Positions 1-8,706 of a DNA stretch of 29,387 nucleotides are shown here, piece after piece. The notes under the pieces were generated by a model. That model was not told the origin of the DNA and did no database searches. It was given only the letters and a program-made list of their open reading frames with translations. Both the position numbers and the translations under genes were made by a program. Origin of the DNA: Melioribacteraceae bacterium (GTDB lineage: Bacteria > Bacteroidota > Ignavibacteria > Ignavibacteriales > Melioribacteraceae); NCBI GenBank assembly GCA_023230485.1, contig JALNXG010000050.1, forward strand, positions 1-29,387, in the 5' to 3' direction. Positions within the stretch are counted from its first letter, which is position 1, and every line of letters starts with the position of its first letter.

Positions 1-623
1 GGTGATCTAAATTCATCAATATCATAAGTTACACTATCTGGACCTAATAAATAATATCGTTTATCTGTTATATATAAATTTCTTATTGGAATATATGCAG
101 TACCAAAAAATATAGGTAAGCACATATTATCATTAGGTAACGCTTCATCAGAAGGACTTAAGGAACTTATTCTTGGAGTATTTGGGTATGTCCCTTTTAA
201 ATATCTTGAAAAAAAATCTTTATATTCTATTGTAACAATCCCTTTATTATACCTTGCTTTTTCAATAGAAAATAACCAAGAACAAATACATTCTTCATAC
301 GTTGAATATTTTAAAACTAATCTAAGTAAAAACTTTTTATCTAAAAAATTTTCACAAGACGCTTGATATGTGTCTTCCTCATCAATAAACTGAAAACTAC
401 CAGATGCTGGAAACATAATATTATTATTTGGAATAGATGAATTTAGCTGTACTCCTGAAAACGATGCAGGTATAATTTTATTAATAAAGTTATTTCCATT
501 ATAAGTATAATTTTTTGTAGACCAATAAAGAATGCCAGCATCACTATCAATTTCAAATAACCAACTCACTTCTTTACTTGAAGCATTTAATATAGTCTGA
601 GCATTTACATTTGCACTTAACAT
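1..623 (-). CDS. Tail-tip/hub-type tail protein, partial (C-terminus outside window)
   Basis: This reading frame starts at the ATG at 623-621 and stays open to the window edge (207 complete codons), so the gene is cut at its 3' end. AGAGAGGAATAA just upstream of the ATG is a good ribosome binding site and lies in the 11-nt gap after the previous gene. The N-terminus has the pattern WLFEIDSDAGILYWS...YNGNNF, which resembles the start of lambda gpL and of DUF2163/BR0599-type tail-hub proteins. Further on, CLPIFFGTAYIPIR and RYYLLGP look like strands of a tail-tip protein. The position, two genes after the tape measure, is where hub and tip genes lie in siphophages and gene transfer agents. The role in the tail tip follows from position and weak family resemblance; the exact family is uncertain. 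Confidence 0.75.
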   Translation of the reverse strand, partial: MLSANVNAQTILNASSKEVSWLFEIDSDAGILYWSTKNYTYNGNNFINKIIPASFSGVQLNSSIPNNNIMFPASGSFQFIDEEDTYQASCENFLDKKFLLRLVLKYSTYEECICSWLFSIEKARYNKGIVTIEYKDFFSRYLKGTYPNTPRISSLSPSDEALPNDNMCLPIFFGTAYIPIRNLYITDKRYYLLGPDSVTYDIDEFRS

Positions 624-634
624 TTATTCCTCTC

Positions 635-1057
635 TTATGCTGATACATTTCCAACTATCTTTAATACTACTTCATCAACAGGCACTAATCCTAAATGATT
701 TAAAAATGTTCTTTTTCTACTTATTTTACTTTTAAATTTTACGACATAGTTATGCCCATCTTTTGGATAAAAATATTTAAAAGATCGGGCATAACCATTT
801 GCCTTGTTTACATCTAAAAAGAAATCCATTATTGTTCCAGCATCTTCCTCTGTTATTCCTTCTGGAAATTGTAAAGTAATCTGTGCTATTGGTGTAGCAG
901 ATAATGTTATAACTCTATCTGAACCATCATCAAAATCATGAACAACTTGATTTTTGTCAACTATTTCAGCAACTGATGCCGGAGCAATAACACTTAAAAA
1001 AGCATCATAATCTGGAGTTACTGTTGTAAAATAATCTGCTATTTCTTTATTAGCCAT
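635..1057 (-). CDS. Minor tail protein following the tape measure (gpM/Dit-like position)
   Basis: A 140-aa protein directly after the tape measure gene, whose stop it overlaps by 8 nt. It has no signal peptide or membrane segment. The C-terminal half (RSFKYFYPKDG, then YVVKFKSKISRKRTF) reads as a beta-rich domain, and it ends in a hydrophobic strand, VDEVVLKIVGNVSA. Genes of this size and place encode lambda gpM-like or distal-tail proteins that join tail tube and tip. No family signature was strong enough to name it, so the function rests on position and general fold appearance. It is probably translated by coupling to the tape measure gene. Confidence 0.65.
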   Translation of the reverse strand: MANKEIADYFTTVTPDYDAFLSVIAPASVAEIVDKNQVVHDFDDGSDRVITLSATPIAQITLQFPEGITEEDAGTIMDFFLDVNKANGYARSFKYFYPKDGHNYVVKFKSKISRKRTFLNHLGLVPVDEVVLKIVGNVSA

Positions 1058-4000
1058 TTACTATTTCCCTCATTCCCTTAGAAAAACTATAATCGGACTT
1101 CCCATTTTCAATAATAATATCCATTAAACTCTTGCCATCAATTTGAACTGTTACATGTTGACTTCCACTATTCATTTTTGATGAAATTAATTCAGCAATT
1201 ATATTAGAATCTACTCCTACTGATTTTAAGAATTTATTACTTTCAGGTTGATAAGAAGGAACAATCCACTCCGTTCCTTTTTCACCCACTCTTGTAATCA
1301 TGTCTCTAGTGATTGTTCCTCCAGAAGCATGTCCTGGAAGTCCTGGAAGTAAACCATAAAGTCTATTAGCCTCTGCTATAGCAGCCTCTAATTGCATTTG
1401 AAATTGTAAGGAAATAGCGCCAAAACTTGTATTATTCTGTCCTGAATTTGTATATTGGGTATATAAGTCTTGCATATAATCTTGTATTTGCTCTACTACA
1501 ACTAATTGTGCGTTATAGGCTGCAAGTGCTTCCCGATACGTTTTTACTGCTGCTTCATTAGCTGCTAGTTGTTCTTGAGAGGCGGTTAATTTCTCCTGTT
1601 GCTTTTGAACACTCTCTTCTGATTCTTTATTTATTAAAGAAGTTTGAAGATTAATGCTATCTATTATGGCCTGAGCCCCATCAATAACACTACCATTTAA
1701 CATTGATAATATATCTGTATAATCTATTTCATACGGTTCTAATAAACTATTTGTCACTTGTTCCTTTAATGATGAAAAAGTTCCATTAGCTCCGAATAAA
1801 TCATCAAATACCTTTTGGTAAGAATCTGCATCATATGCTTTTATAAAAGGTAAATATGTCTGTTGGGTATAATTAATTAATTTATTTAATGCTTCTTGTT
1901 CACCAGTTAAAGCACCCTGATATAATTTACTAAATTGACCCTGTATCTGTTCATAACTTATTGATGGAGCAAATTCACTAGATAACTTCATACTTGTTAT
2001 AAAATCATCTATAGTAGTAATGTAATCAAGTAATTGATTAACTAGGTTTTTTGTTGCATCAGCAGCATCAGTAACGGAATCTTCAAGTGCACTGTAAAAT
2101 TCATCAGCATATTCAGACCATTGCAATAAACTAACATACGCCTTTTTACCAGATTCAGTTGTTAAATCAATTCCTTCAACTAAGTCCCGATATCCTTTCC
2201 TAGTTTCTGGCAATACAAAATTAATATCTGATAGTGCTTCCGTTAATTGTTTCTGTAATCTTATATGTTTTTCCTCATCTGTAAAAAATTTATCATAATA
2301 CTTTTCCGCACTTTCTCTTAATTTATCAATATCACCCGCTATTGAGATTAAAGCCTCACTAAATGAAATTAATTGAGGAATTGTTCCGGTAAATGCTTGA
2401 CCAGTCATCTCTAAAGTATCTACAATAATTGCTTTATCTCTTATTAACCTGACTGCTGTTTCAAGTAATCCTTCTCCAACTTGTTGATACCCGCTTAAAA
2501 TTGAACCAAAAAGAGTTTCGACCGCTTTATCTCCAAGTTCAGAAAAATACTCAGATAGCTTTTTATTTACCTCTTCCCCACTTAAACCTTTTAAATTAAT
2601 ATTAATAGATGAAAAAGTGTATGCTAGAGTTTTAGACATATCCATTCCAAACTCTTGTGTCAAAGTCAAAAGGGACTCAGAAAGATTTTGATAAATAGAA
2701 GATATTAAATCTTGTGTCCCAGCACTCACGGACTGATATTGAGTAGAAAATGATGTCCTATCAGAACTAAACCATCCGCCATCTTTGACCTTTTTAATAA
2801 GAGCATATGCTTGTGCTGCCACTTCAGAACCTGAGGATAAACTGGATACGGAAGAACCGCCTAGGGATAATCCTGATTCCGTAACACTTGTTGTCACTTT
2901 TCCACCAAATACGGAATTAAAAGCCTTACCAAGCCAATCGCCGGTTATTTTAGTTAAGAAATTATTTAAAATACCACCAAAAATTCCTCCAGTCATAATA
3001 GCGAGAGGATAACTAAGCATTTTATCAACCATCTTACCAATGTCATAGGACGTTCCAAATTCTTTGGAGTTTGCTCCTCCCAAATTGCCTATGTTAACTC
3101 TTAACACATTTGCTACAAGTCCTGATATGTTATTATTTAACTCCTTCATAGAATCATTTAATTTTGAAAGTTCCTGATACTCCATGGAATAGGTATCTTC
3201 AAGGAGTTTATATGAGTTCATTATTGATTCACTACCCTTTCCGTCCTCTGCTCCCAAAACCGTACTTTTAGGTTTTGTTTGTGCTGCTGCACTACTGCCT
3301 CCGCCAAGAGACATTCCTGTTGATGCTAATAAACCGGCCATTGCTGCTGCCATTGCTGCTATTCTGGCAAAAGCTGTATACGGATCACCTAATCCTTGAT
3401 TTGCTATAGCTGCTACCGCTGTGGCTACTGCAACTGCTTGTTGTAAAACAATCATTGCCTTTGCTGCTGATTGCATTTTGGCATATTCACCAGATGATTT
3501 ATCATACATATTTCCAATACTCTGGAAAGCTGCTGCCATTTGACCAAGAGCATCATCGACCTTCATTGCCTGACTTTCAAATTCTGCTTGTTTTATTTTA
3601 GCAATTTGCTCGGAAGCTTTTCTATTAGCTGCGACTATTTTCCCTGTTGCTTTTATTTCCTCTTTTCTTATTTTTTCTATCCATTCAAGCTGTGTTTGTC
3701 GATATTCATCTTCAAATCCTTCAAGGTCTTTATACAAAGACATTTTATCTTGAAGAAGTTTATCTGCCGCTTCATTCTCATATGATTCAGTAAGTTTTTT
3801 ATTTGCCTCTACTGCCATCCCAGAAGTTATTATTCCTAATTCAAGGGATTGTTGTATAATTTTCTGAGCTTCCGCCATTTCTAATGACCGTGCAATAACT
3901 GGATCAATTGAGGATATAAGATTTTCATAAGCCACTTTACTTTTTTCTATATCCTCAATTTTACTAATATCAGTGGGGCTTTTTAATTTTACTATTTGAT

Positions 4001-5999
4001 CTTGTAGCCATTTTTCAGCAGCTAATTTATCTCCAGTTAATGCTTTATAATCTTCAGCTTGTTTGGTTAGTAATGCTACTTCATTGTCATACCATTCCTT
4101 TCCATAATATCCCATATCTTCATACATCTTCTGGTATGCTTGTAAAGATTCTACAGTTGACTGTTTTACATTTCCTGCACTGTTTTTTATTTTTTCATTA
4201 TTTTCAATTAACTGTTTACCAATATTTTCAATTTCTTTTGTTTGATTACTATCCAAAGCTGCCGTAACCATGTCAGTTATTATTTCATCATGCTGTTTTT
4301 TTGTTTTTTCATATTCAGCAGTAATTTCTTGCAAGGTAGTTACAACATCTTTTGGTGCTTGTAATGATTTTAAATAATTATTTGCATATCCAGTTAATTC
4401 TTCTCCCTTTTCTTTTAACCCTGGAAGATTTTTTATACCATCTGCAATAAATAATAAAAACCCACCATATAATATTTTTGCACTGTATATCCATTGTTCA
4501 AAAATATTTTTTACTGCCGCGATAACTGACTTAACTGCATACTCAAAAAGATTCCAACCTTTTATTGTATAATCAACAAACATTACCCCCGCTAATCTGG
4601 CTTCCTCAAAATTAGCTGATAACCATTTACCTATTTGCCAACCTGCAAATCCTGCAAATAAGGCATTCACGCTTACACTTAATAAGGACATTTGTTTTGA
4701 AGCTACTTGTGCAGCTACACTTGTTCCTGTTAATGAAGTTGTTAATTTACCAACTAGCCCAGGTGCTAATGCTAACCGAACATTCATTAATTGAATTTCT
4801 GCAACTAATGATTGAACTCCTAAAATTATCAAAGGTATTACTGTTTTTGCAAAATAAATAAAACCAAGTCCTACTAATATTTTAGATAAAGTTGTAAATG
4901 CTGAAATTAATTTATCAATATTTTCTACTAATACCTGTAAACCTGTTTTTATAGTAGGTAATATTTTCATACCAAAATTTATAAATTCATTTGTTACTTT
5001 ATTTTTGAGAGTTCCCCACAATCCTTCTAAACTATTTTTATAATTATTCCAGGCTACTGTTAAAGAGTCTGCACTTTCTGTCATAAAGCCTACCATTTTG
5101 TTATAACTGACAGATTCATTTTTTGTTAATTGCAGTAAAGCTAAATAAGCCTCTTGCCTCCCTAATAAATCAACCAAGGCAGTTTCATTTCCATTGGTCT
5201 GTTTTACCATTTCTTGCAATACACCAATAAATCCTAAATTTTTAACAGCCTCAGAAACTGATTCATATTTTTTAATTGAAGCAGGAAGATCATCAAAATT
5301 TTTAATTAATGCAGTTATAACAGATCGTAACTGTGTTACTGTTTCTGCTGTTCCAATTCCACTTGTTGATATTTGAGCTATTGCCGCACCTAATTCATTT
5401 GCAGAAAGTCCTGCTTGTTTGGCTAAATTTGCCACTGAACCAATGACGCCTGCTAACTCAGCAGTTGTAGTGATACCTACATTTTCAACATTTAATAATA
5501 GTGATGCTGCATTCGCTGTTGTTTTTAATTCCTCTCCATATGCACCCATCATTACTGCTAATGTTTTTATTGTGGTTGCCTGATCTATATGTGAAGCTTT
5601 TGCCAATTTAGAAGCAGTTGTTATTAACTCAAAAGATTCGCTTGCTTCAGTAACACCAGCTGACATTGCTTCATAATACCCCTTAACTAATTCAATACTA
5701 TTTCCTAATTCCGAGGAAAATGAAGAAATGTCTTTATGAATATCTGAAAAAGATCTACTTGATACCTTACCCATATCAACTAAAGCTGATTCATATTCTT
5801 TAAGTAAAGGTATTGTTTTTAAAAATACTCCTCCTACTCCTATTGCCGCAAATGCTGCTGATACTTTTCCTGCAACTGATATAATAGAATTAAATTTTGA
5901 AGTTGTTCCAGTTACAAAAGAGGATACTTGTTTTTGTGCTAATGATAACCCAGTAGTATCGGCACCAATGTAAGCATATAAACTACCAATGTTTGCCAT
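1050..5999 (-). CDS. Tail tape measure protein
   Basis: At 1649 aa this is by far the longest gene, as is usual for a siphophage tape measure. By the usual rule of about 1.5 angstrom per residue it predicts a tail near 250 nm. The N-terminus (about residues 40-330) has the alpha-helical core typical of tail tape measures: VSAAFAAIGVGGVFLKTI, then FSSELGNSIELVKGYYEAMS and later helices. Hydrophobic segments follow near residues 365-400 (ILVGLGFIYFAKTVIPLII). The middle is coiled-coil and Ala-rich (about 790-920). The C-terminus has a lambda gpH-like ending: ASGGTITRDMITRVGEKGTEW, where the G-E-x-G-x-E core is commonly conserved. It starts 2 nt after the G-T chaperone stop and ends overlapping the next tail gene. 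It sets tail length and is later ejected towards the host envelope. Confidence 0.95.
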   Translation of the reverse strand: MANIGSLYAYIGADTTGLSLAQKQVSSFVTGTTSKFNSIISVAGKVSAAFAAIGVGGVFLKTIPLLKEYESALVDMGKVSSRSFSDIHKDISSFSSELGNSIELVKGYYEAMSAGVTEASESFELITTASKLAKASHIDQATTIKTLAVMMGAYGEELKTTANAASLLLNVENVGITTTAELAGVIGSVANLAKQAGLSANELGAAIAQISTSGIGTAETVTQLRSVITALIKNFDDLPASIKKYESVSEAVKNLGFIGVLQEMVKQTNGNETALVDLLGRQEAYLALLQLTKNESVSYNKMVGFMTESADSLTVAWNNYKNSLEGLWGTLKNKVTNEFINFGMKILPTIKTGLQVLVENIDKLISAFTTLSKILVGLGFIYFAKTVIPLIILGVQSLVAEIQLMNVRLALAPGLVGKLTTSLTGTSVAAQVASKQMSLLSVSVNALFAGFAGWQIGKWLSANFEEARLAGVMFVDYTIKGWNLFEYAVKSVIAAVKNIFEQWIYSAKILYGGFLLFIADGIKNLPGLKEKGEELTGYANNYLKSLQAPKDVVTTLQEITAEYEKTKKQHDEIITDMVTAALDSNQTKEIENIGKQLIENNEKIKNSAGNVKQSTVESLQAYQKMYEDMGYYGKEWYDNEVALLTKQAEDYKALTGDKLAAEKWLQDQIVKLKSPTDISKIEDIEKSKVAYENLISSIDPVIARSLEMAEAQKIIQQSLELGIITSGMAVEANKKLTESYENEAADKLLQDKMSLYKDLEGFEDEYRQTQLEWIEKIRKEEIKATGKIVAANRKASEQIAKIKQAEFESQAMKVDDALGQMAAAFQSIGNMYDKSSGEYAKMQSAAKAMIVLQQAVAVATAVAAIANQGLGDPYTAFARIAAMAAAMAGLLASTGMSLGGGSSAAAQTKPKSTVLGAEDGKGSESIMNSYKLLEDTYSMEYQELSKLNDSMKELNNNISGLVANVLRVNIGNLGGANSKEFGTSYDIGKMVDKMLSYPLAIMTGGIFGGILNNFLTKITGDWLGKAFNSVFGGKVTTSVTESGLSLGGSSVSSLSSGSEVAAQAYALIKKVKDGGWFSSDRTSFSTQYQSVSAGTQDLISSIYQNLSESLLTLTQEFGMDMSKTLAYTFSSININLKGLSGEEVNKKLSEYFSELGDKAVETLFGSILSGYQQVGEGLLETAVRLIRDKAIIVDTLEMTGQAFTGTIPQLISFSEALISIAGDIDKLRESAEKYYDKFFTDEEKHIRLQKQLTEALSDINFVLPETRKGYRDLVEGIDLTTESGKKAYVSLLQWSEYADEFYSALEDSVTDAADATKNLVNQLLDYITTIDDFITSMKLSSEFAPSISYEQIQGQFSKLYQGALTGEQEALNKLINYTQQTYLPFIKAYDADSYQKVFDDLFGANGTFSSLKEQVTNSLLEPYEIDYTDILSMLNGSVIDGAQAIIDSINLQTSLINKESEESVQKQQEKLTASQEQLAANEAAVKTYREALAAYNAQLVVVEQIQDYMQDLYTQYTNSGQNNTSFGAISLQFQMQLEAAIAEANRLYGLLPGLPGHASGGTITRDMITRVGEKGTEWIVPSYQPESNKFLKSVGVDSNIIAELISSKMNSGSQHVTVQIDGKSLMDIIIENGKSDYSFSKGMREIVNG

Positions 6000-6001
6000 A
6001 A

Positions 6002-6412
6002 CTATTTCTCCTCTTTTAATTTAGTTAATCTCTTCTGTAAAAATTTAGATGTTTTTTTCTTTTCTTTTTTAACTGTTCTCTTTTTATTTGGATTTGTTTC
6101 TTCAACTAATGCGGTAAATAATCCCTTCATTACTTCAGCGTCCTGTTTCTTATTATCTACTTTTATAAAAGGTACAAAATCCCAAGGACCTTTTCTGGGA
6201 GAATTTTTTCCTTTATTAATACCATATGTCATAGAAAGTAACTGTCCAATCATAAAGAATAAAATATCATGTCCAAAAGGTTCAACACTATTATAAGCGA
6301 TTACTTCAGTTAATTGTTTTGAAGATAATTTATTTAAAATAAAATCGGGATGAGGTTCTCCACAGGCCAGAGCTAATTTAAAAAGAAATTTTCGCTCTGG
6401 CCTATTTATTAG
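6002..6412 (-). CDS. T extension of the tail assembly chaperone, made by -1 frameshift (G-T)
   Basis: This frame has no good start of its own upstream of the internal ATG at 6253, yet it is open from the end of gene G to 6002. It joins G exactly at the A AAA AAC slippery heptamer at 6418-6412. After a -1 slip the ribosome reads CTA ATA AAT AGG and adds 136 aa to the 135 aa of G, giving a 271-aa G-T protein. The T part begins LINRPERKFLFKLALACGE and ends in a strongly basic, Lys-rich tail (KKEKKKTSKFLQKRLTKLKEEK region). In lambda and many other long-tailed phages G and G-T chaperone the tape measure, and T contacts the tail tube protein. Its place between tail tube and tape measure fits that role. 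An internal-start 83-aa product from 6253 is the less likely alternative. Confidence 0.85.
   Translation of the reverse strand, partial: LINRPERKFLFKLALACGEPHPDFILNKLSSKQLTEVIAYNSVEPFGHDILFFMIGQLLSMTYGINKGKNSPRKGPWDFVPFIKVDNKKQDAEVMKGLFTALVEETNPNKKRTVKKEKKKTSKFLQKRLTKLKEEK
6364..6403 (-). promoter_or_regulatory. Frameshift-stimulating hairpin
   Basis: AGGCCAGAGC (6403-6394 on the minus strand) pairs perfectly with GCTCTGGCCT (6373-6364), with a 20-nt AT-rich loop. It is strikingly GC-rich against the roughly 30% G+C around it. It lies inside the T coding frame, so it is both coding and structural. No U-tract follows, which argues against a terminator. Confidence 0.85.
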
Positions 6413-6418
6413 TTTTTT
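6404..6418 (-). promoter_or_regulatory. -1 programmed ribosomal frameshift site (slippery A AAA AAC)
   Basis: On the minus strand gene G ends ATA AAA AAC TAA. The heptamer A AAA AAC (6418-6412) has the canonical X XXY YYZ form in the zero frame, and the stop codon follows it directly. After an 8-nt spacer (6411-6404) comes a perfect GC-rich 10-bp hairpin (6403-6394 with 6373-6364). Slippery site, spacer length and stimulatory stem are all textbook. Confidence 0.9.
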
Positions 6419-6816
6419 ATTTCACCTTCAATATCTTCTTTTCTCATTCCATTTATTCTTTGTGCTACTTCATAAATACGATCTACTGCTTTTGCATTTT
6501 TCTTACCTAACCATTCAATATCTTCTTCAGTAAATATTCTTTCACCATTTTCATTTACTGAACATATTGCTACAAGAGAACTTCTTATTCTTTTCATTGA
6601 TCCTTGAATAATCTGTTCTTTATTTTTACTTGCTAATTTTCCTTCATTCCCTTTAACAAATGTTTCATATTCCCAGGAATCTCTTTCATCTGCCCCCATT
6701 ACCTTTACAAAAACACCTGCTTCCTCTTCACCTTCATTAGTCCACTCTGGGATTGCTACAAACTCTTTTTTAATATCATTACATTCCTTAATATTTTCTT
6801 TTGTCAAAACACGCAT
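6409..6816 (-). CDS. Tail assembly chaperone G
   Basis: A 135-aa acidic, helical protein encoded between tail tube and tape measure, the standard place of tail chaperone G. AAGGAG upstream of the ATG at 6816 is a good ribosome binding site. The sequence has EWTNEGEEEAGVFVKVMGADERDSWE near the N-terminus and ends DIEGEIKN. The final codons AAA AAC form the slippery site that produces the longer G-T form. The chaperones coat the tape measure before tail-tube polymerisation and are absent from the finished virion. Identification rests on position plus the frameshift signal rather than on sequence family alone. Confidence 0.85.
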   Translation of the reverse strand: MRVLTKENIKECNDIKKEFVAIPEWTNEGEEEAGVFVKVMGADERDSWEYETFVKGNEGKLASKNKEQIIQGSMKRIRSSLVAICSVNENGERIFTEEDIEWLGKKNAKAVDRIYEVAQRINGMRKEDIEGEIKN

Positions 6817-6883
6817 TCTAAATTCTCCTTTTTCTTGTTTAATAAAAGATTTGGTTAATCTGTTTAAAATTGTTTTTAAAAAA

Positions 6884-7309
6884 TTAAGATGATACTGTAA
6901 CTGGGCCAGAAATCTTTATAGTTACACTGGCTGTTACTTTATCATCCATGGGAACAGCAATACCTATTGCTGTGATTATACCGGCAAAATCAAAAGTTGT
7001 TACATCAGTATTAGCAAAAACTATCTGATAATCCCATACACCTTCCATTTCAAAATCTGCCTTAAGATCAGCAAAACCATCATGGGTAAAATTCATATCT
7101 AATGATATTTCACCACCATCTCTAAAACCAGGGATAAATTCTCTATATCCACCAGTTGAATCAAGAGAAGTTACATCAATAGTATCCCTCGATAAATTCG
7201 GACCTGATATAGAATTTATTTCTGCTATTGCCGCAAATGTCGGATTAGACGTGTCCGCAGTTGCTCTGTTAAAAACTGTTCCTACTCCACTAAACGCATT
7301 ACTTGCCAT
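6884..7309 (-). CDS. Major tail tube protein
   Basis: A 141-aa beta-rich protein. It contains NSISGPNLSRDTIDVTSLDS followed by GGYREFIPGFRDGGEISLDM, a pattern typical of siphophage tail tube subunits (lambda gpV/HK97-like), and ends in hydrophobic strands (KVTASVTIKISGPVTVSS). It forms the hexameric tube through which DNA leaves. It lies between the tail terminator and the tail chaperones, the conserved order. AGGAGG lies just upstream of the start. Confidence 0.9.
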   Translation of the reverse strand: MASNAFSGVGTVFNRATADTSNPTFAAIAEINSISGPNLSRDTIDVTSLDSTGGYREFIPGFRDGGEISLDMNFTHDGFADLKADFEMEGVWDYQIVFANTDVTTFDFAGIITAIGIAVPMDDKVTASVTIKISGPVTVSS

Positions 7310-7330
7310 AAATTATTCCTCCTTAAAAAG

Positions 7331-7753
7331 TTAATTATTTTTTGTTCTTTGACAACCAAAATTTGCTACATATATTGGCCTATCTATTTCATCAAAACCA
7401 ATAAACTCAATATCAATATTACATAAAATTTGTATGTATCTACTGTCACTTAAAACTACATCTGTTTGAGCATGAAGAAAATCTCTAATTTGTAATATTT
7501 TAGCATACGCCGCTTTATACCCTCCTTTCTTTCCTCTTACTTTTATTTGTACTGTTGGATATTCATAACTATAATTTGTAGCTGGTTTATTATCTGGAGG
7601 TCCATCTATTATTGAAATACAGGTGTCTGGTTTGTCAGGCATCCTTCCTAAATAAATACCCCAACCAGTTGTTGCTGCAAAATCTCCAATATCCTGTGCA
7701 GTACTTTCTATTAATAAATTCAATATATCTTCGCTGGGACTTTGTTGGCTCAT
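7331..7753 (-). CDS. Tail terminator / minor capsid protein (Minor_capsid_3-like)
   Basis: A 140-aa protein with the layout of phage tail terminators. A helical N-terminus (EDILNLLIESTAQDIGDF) is followed by GIYLGRMPDKPDTCISIID, then strands (YPTVQIKVRGKKGGY), and a C-terminal strand pair (IEFIGFDEIDRPIYVANF). The P-D-x-C-I-x-I-x-D pattern is common in the Minor_capsid_3/DUF3168-like group. It is thought to cap the tail tube and to bind the head connector. It overlaps the upstream gp10-like gene by 4 nt (ATGA), which indicates coupled translation. Confidence 0.8.
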   Translation of the reverse strand: MSQQSPSEDILNLLIESTAQDIGDFAATTGWGIYLGRMPDKPDTCISIIDGPPDNKPATNYSYEYPTVQIKVRGKKGGYKAAYAKILQIRDFLHAQTDVVLSDSRYIQILCNIDIEFIGFDEIDRPIYVANFGCQRTKNN

Positions 7754-8112
7754 TTTATATATGCCTCATCTTTTATTATTTTTATTATTTTATCTTTATT
7801 TTCTGTTAACGCTTTTTGTAAAAACTTCCAAGATGTTCCTTTCTTTCTATATCGTTTATCTGTCTCATGAACATAAGGAGCGTAAGAAGCAGTATAACCA
7901 ATTTCACCAACAGCACCTTTAAATGTTAAATAAGTATTAGTATAACAGCTGCCTCTTAAATTACCTGTATCAACTGGTGTTCTTTTTATTGATTCTCTTT
8001 TAATAAATAAAAGAGCTTTTGTTATCCCAGCAGATGATCTTGTTTTTATATTTCTAACTTGTTTATTCATTTCCTCAACAATATTACTTTTTACTACTAC
8101 TGTTCTTGCCAT
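7750..8112 (-). CDS. HK97 gp10-like tail completion protein
   Basis: A 120-aa protein with the hallmark of the HK97 gp10 family: RTPVDTGNLRGSCY (about residues 48-61), then GAVGEIGYTASYAPYVHE. The P-V-D-T-G-x-L-R motif and the Y-A-x-Y-V-H-E motif are both conserved there. Members act in head-tail joining or tail completion. The Lys-rich C-terminus is helical. It sits between the stopper and the tail terminator, as expected. Confidence 0.9.
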   Translation of the reverse strand: MARTVVVKSNIVEEMNKQVRNIKTRSSAGITKALLFIKRESIKRTPVDTGNLRGSCYTNTYLTFKGAVGEIGYTASYAPYVHETDKRYRKKGTSWKFLQKALTENKDKIIKIIKDEAYIK

Positions 8113-8113
8113 T

Positions 8114-8470
8114 TTAATCTCTTGCCTTTGATAAATAACAAGTTGCTAAAAAGGTACTTCCTCTTACATTTGGAATTTTAGTAAATAAAGAAACTTTAAA
8201 AGCACTATCAACATCAGCAGGATTGTCATAAATGCTGTCTGTATAATCACCTAATGCTAAAAAACTATTTACTGCAACATCTTGTCCAATATATACAACA
8301 GAATTAGATAATTTTGTTTCCCCATTAGCATCAATAAATTCTTTTTGTTTATCTTCCCATCGAACATCTACTAATACTGGATCATCAAAAGTATGCCAAC
8401 CAACTCCATCAGGAACTGGGTTTTCCCATAATGTTGCTATTTGATTTAAATTCCTTGTTCTAAACGCCAT
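8114..8470 (-). CDS. Head completion / head-tail stopper protein
   Basis: A 118-aa protein with ATLWENPVPDGVGWHTFDDP near the N-terminus, VDVRWEDKQKEFIDANGE, then SVVYIGQDVAV. The order of a compact beta domain with a W-x-D-x-x-x-E-F-I-D-x-x-G-E stretch is typical of the phage head-tail joining stopper (SPP1 gp16/HK97 gp7-like). GAGG upstream of the start lies at the left edge of the non-coding repeat region. It probably seals the connector after packaging. Confidence 0.8.
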   Translation of the reverse strand: MAFRTRNLNQIATLWENPVPDGVGWHTFDDPVLVDVRWEDKQKEFIDANGETKLSNSVVYIGQDVAVNSFLALGDYTDSIYDNPADVDSAFKVSLFTKIPNVRGSTFLATCYLSKARD

Positions 8471-8532
8471 AAAATGACCTCTTAACTACCCTTTTAAAAC
8501 TGAAAGGAAGCTATCTGGCTTCGTCTACACTG

Positions 8533-8570
8533 CGTTTTTATTGTAAAAGGGTATGAATATATGATTTATA
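8533..8570. repeat. Intergenic 38-nt direct repeat, copy 1
   Basis: Identical at 37 of 38 positions to 20731-20768 (both begin CGTTTTTATTGTAAAAGGG). The copies differ only at one A/T. Each is also preceded by AGCTATC exactly 17 nt upstream, so the shared element is about 62 nt. Both copies lie in non-coding gaps upstream of a structural gene. Confidence 0.85.
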
Positions 8571-8583
8571 AATTCATTAAATA

Positions 8584-8602
8584 AATAGTTGTATAAACTA
8601 TT
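8584..8602. promoter_or_regulatory. Inverted repeat upstream of the antisense gene promoter (possible operator)
   Basis: AATAGTT-GTATA-AACTATT is a perfect 7-bp inverted repeat with a 5-nt centre, 23 nt upstream of the -35 box at 8626. The operator role is a guess from form and place. Confidence 0.35.
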
Positions 8603-8625
8603 GAATTTATTATATTATTTTATGC

Positions 8626-8654
8626 TTTACATTTTACTAACAATATTATATACA
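8626..8654 (+). promoter_or_regulatory. Sigma-70-type promoter for the plus-strand 44-aa gene
   Basis: TTTACA (8626-8631) and TATACA (8649-8654) are separated by 17 nt, close to consensus (5/6 each). The start would lie near 8661, about 45 nt before the ATG. A 12-bp perfect palindrome, ATATAGCTATAT (8654-8665), overlaps the -10 end and the likely start site. Confidence 0.6.
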
Positions 8655-8706
8655 TATAGCTATATAGTTTTATTCTTTTATTAACCTTTAAATAAGGAGA
8701 TTCAAA

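Larger units (their letters stand above)
8471..8706. other. Non-coding region between stopper and the antisense gene
   Basis: This 236-nt stretch has no open frame of note. It holds an inverted repeat (TACCCTTTTA at 8487-8496 with TAAAAGGGTA at 8544-8553) around a small stem (GAAGC/GCTTC), one copy of a 38-nt repeat shared with 20731-20768, a 7-bp inverted repeat at 8584-8602, and the promoter of the plus-strand gene. Confidence 0.7.
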
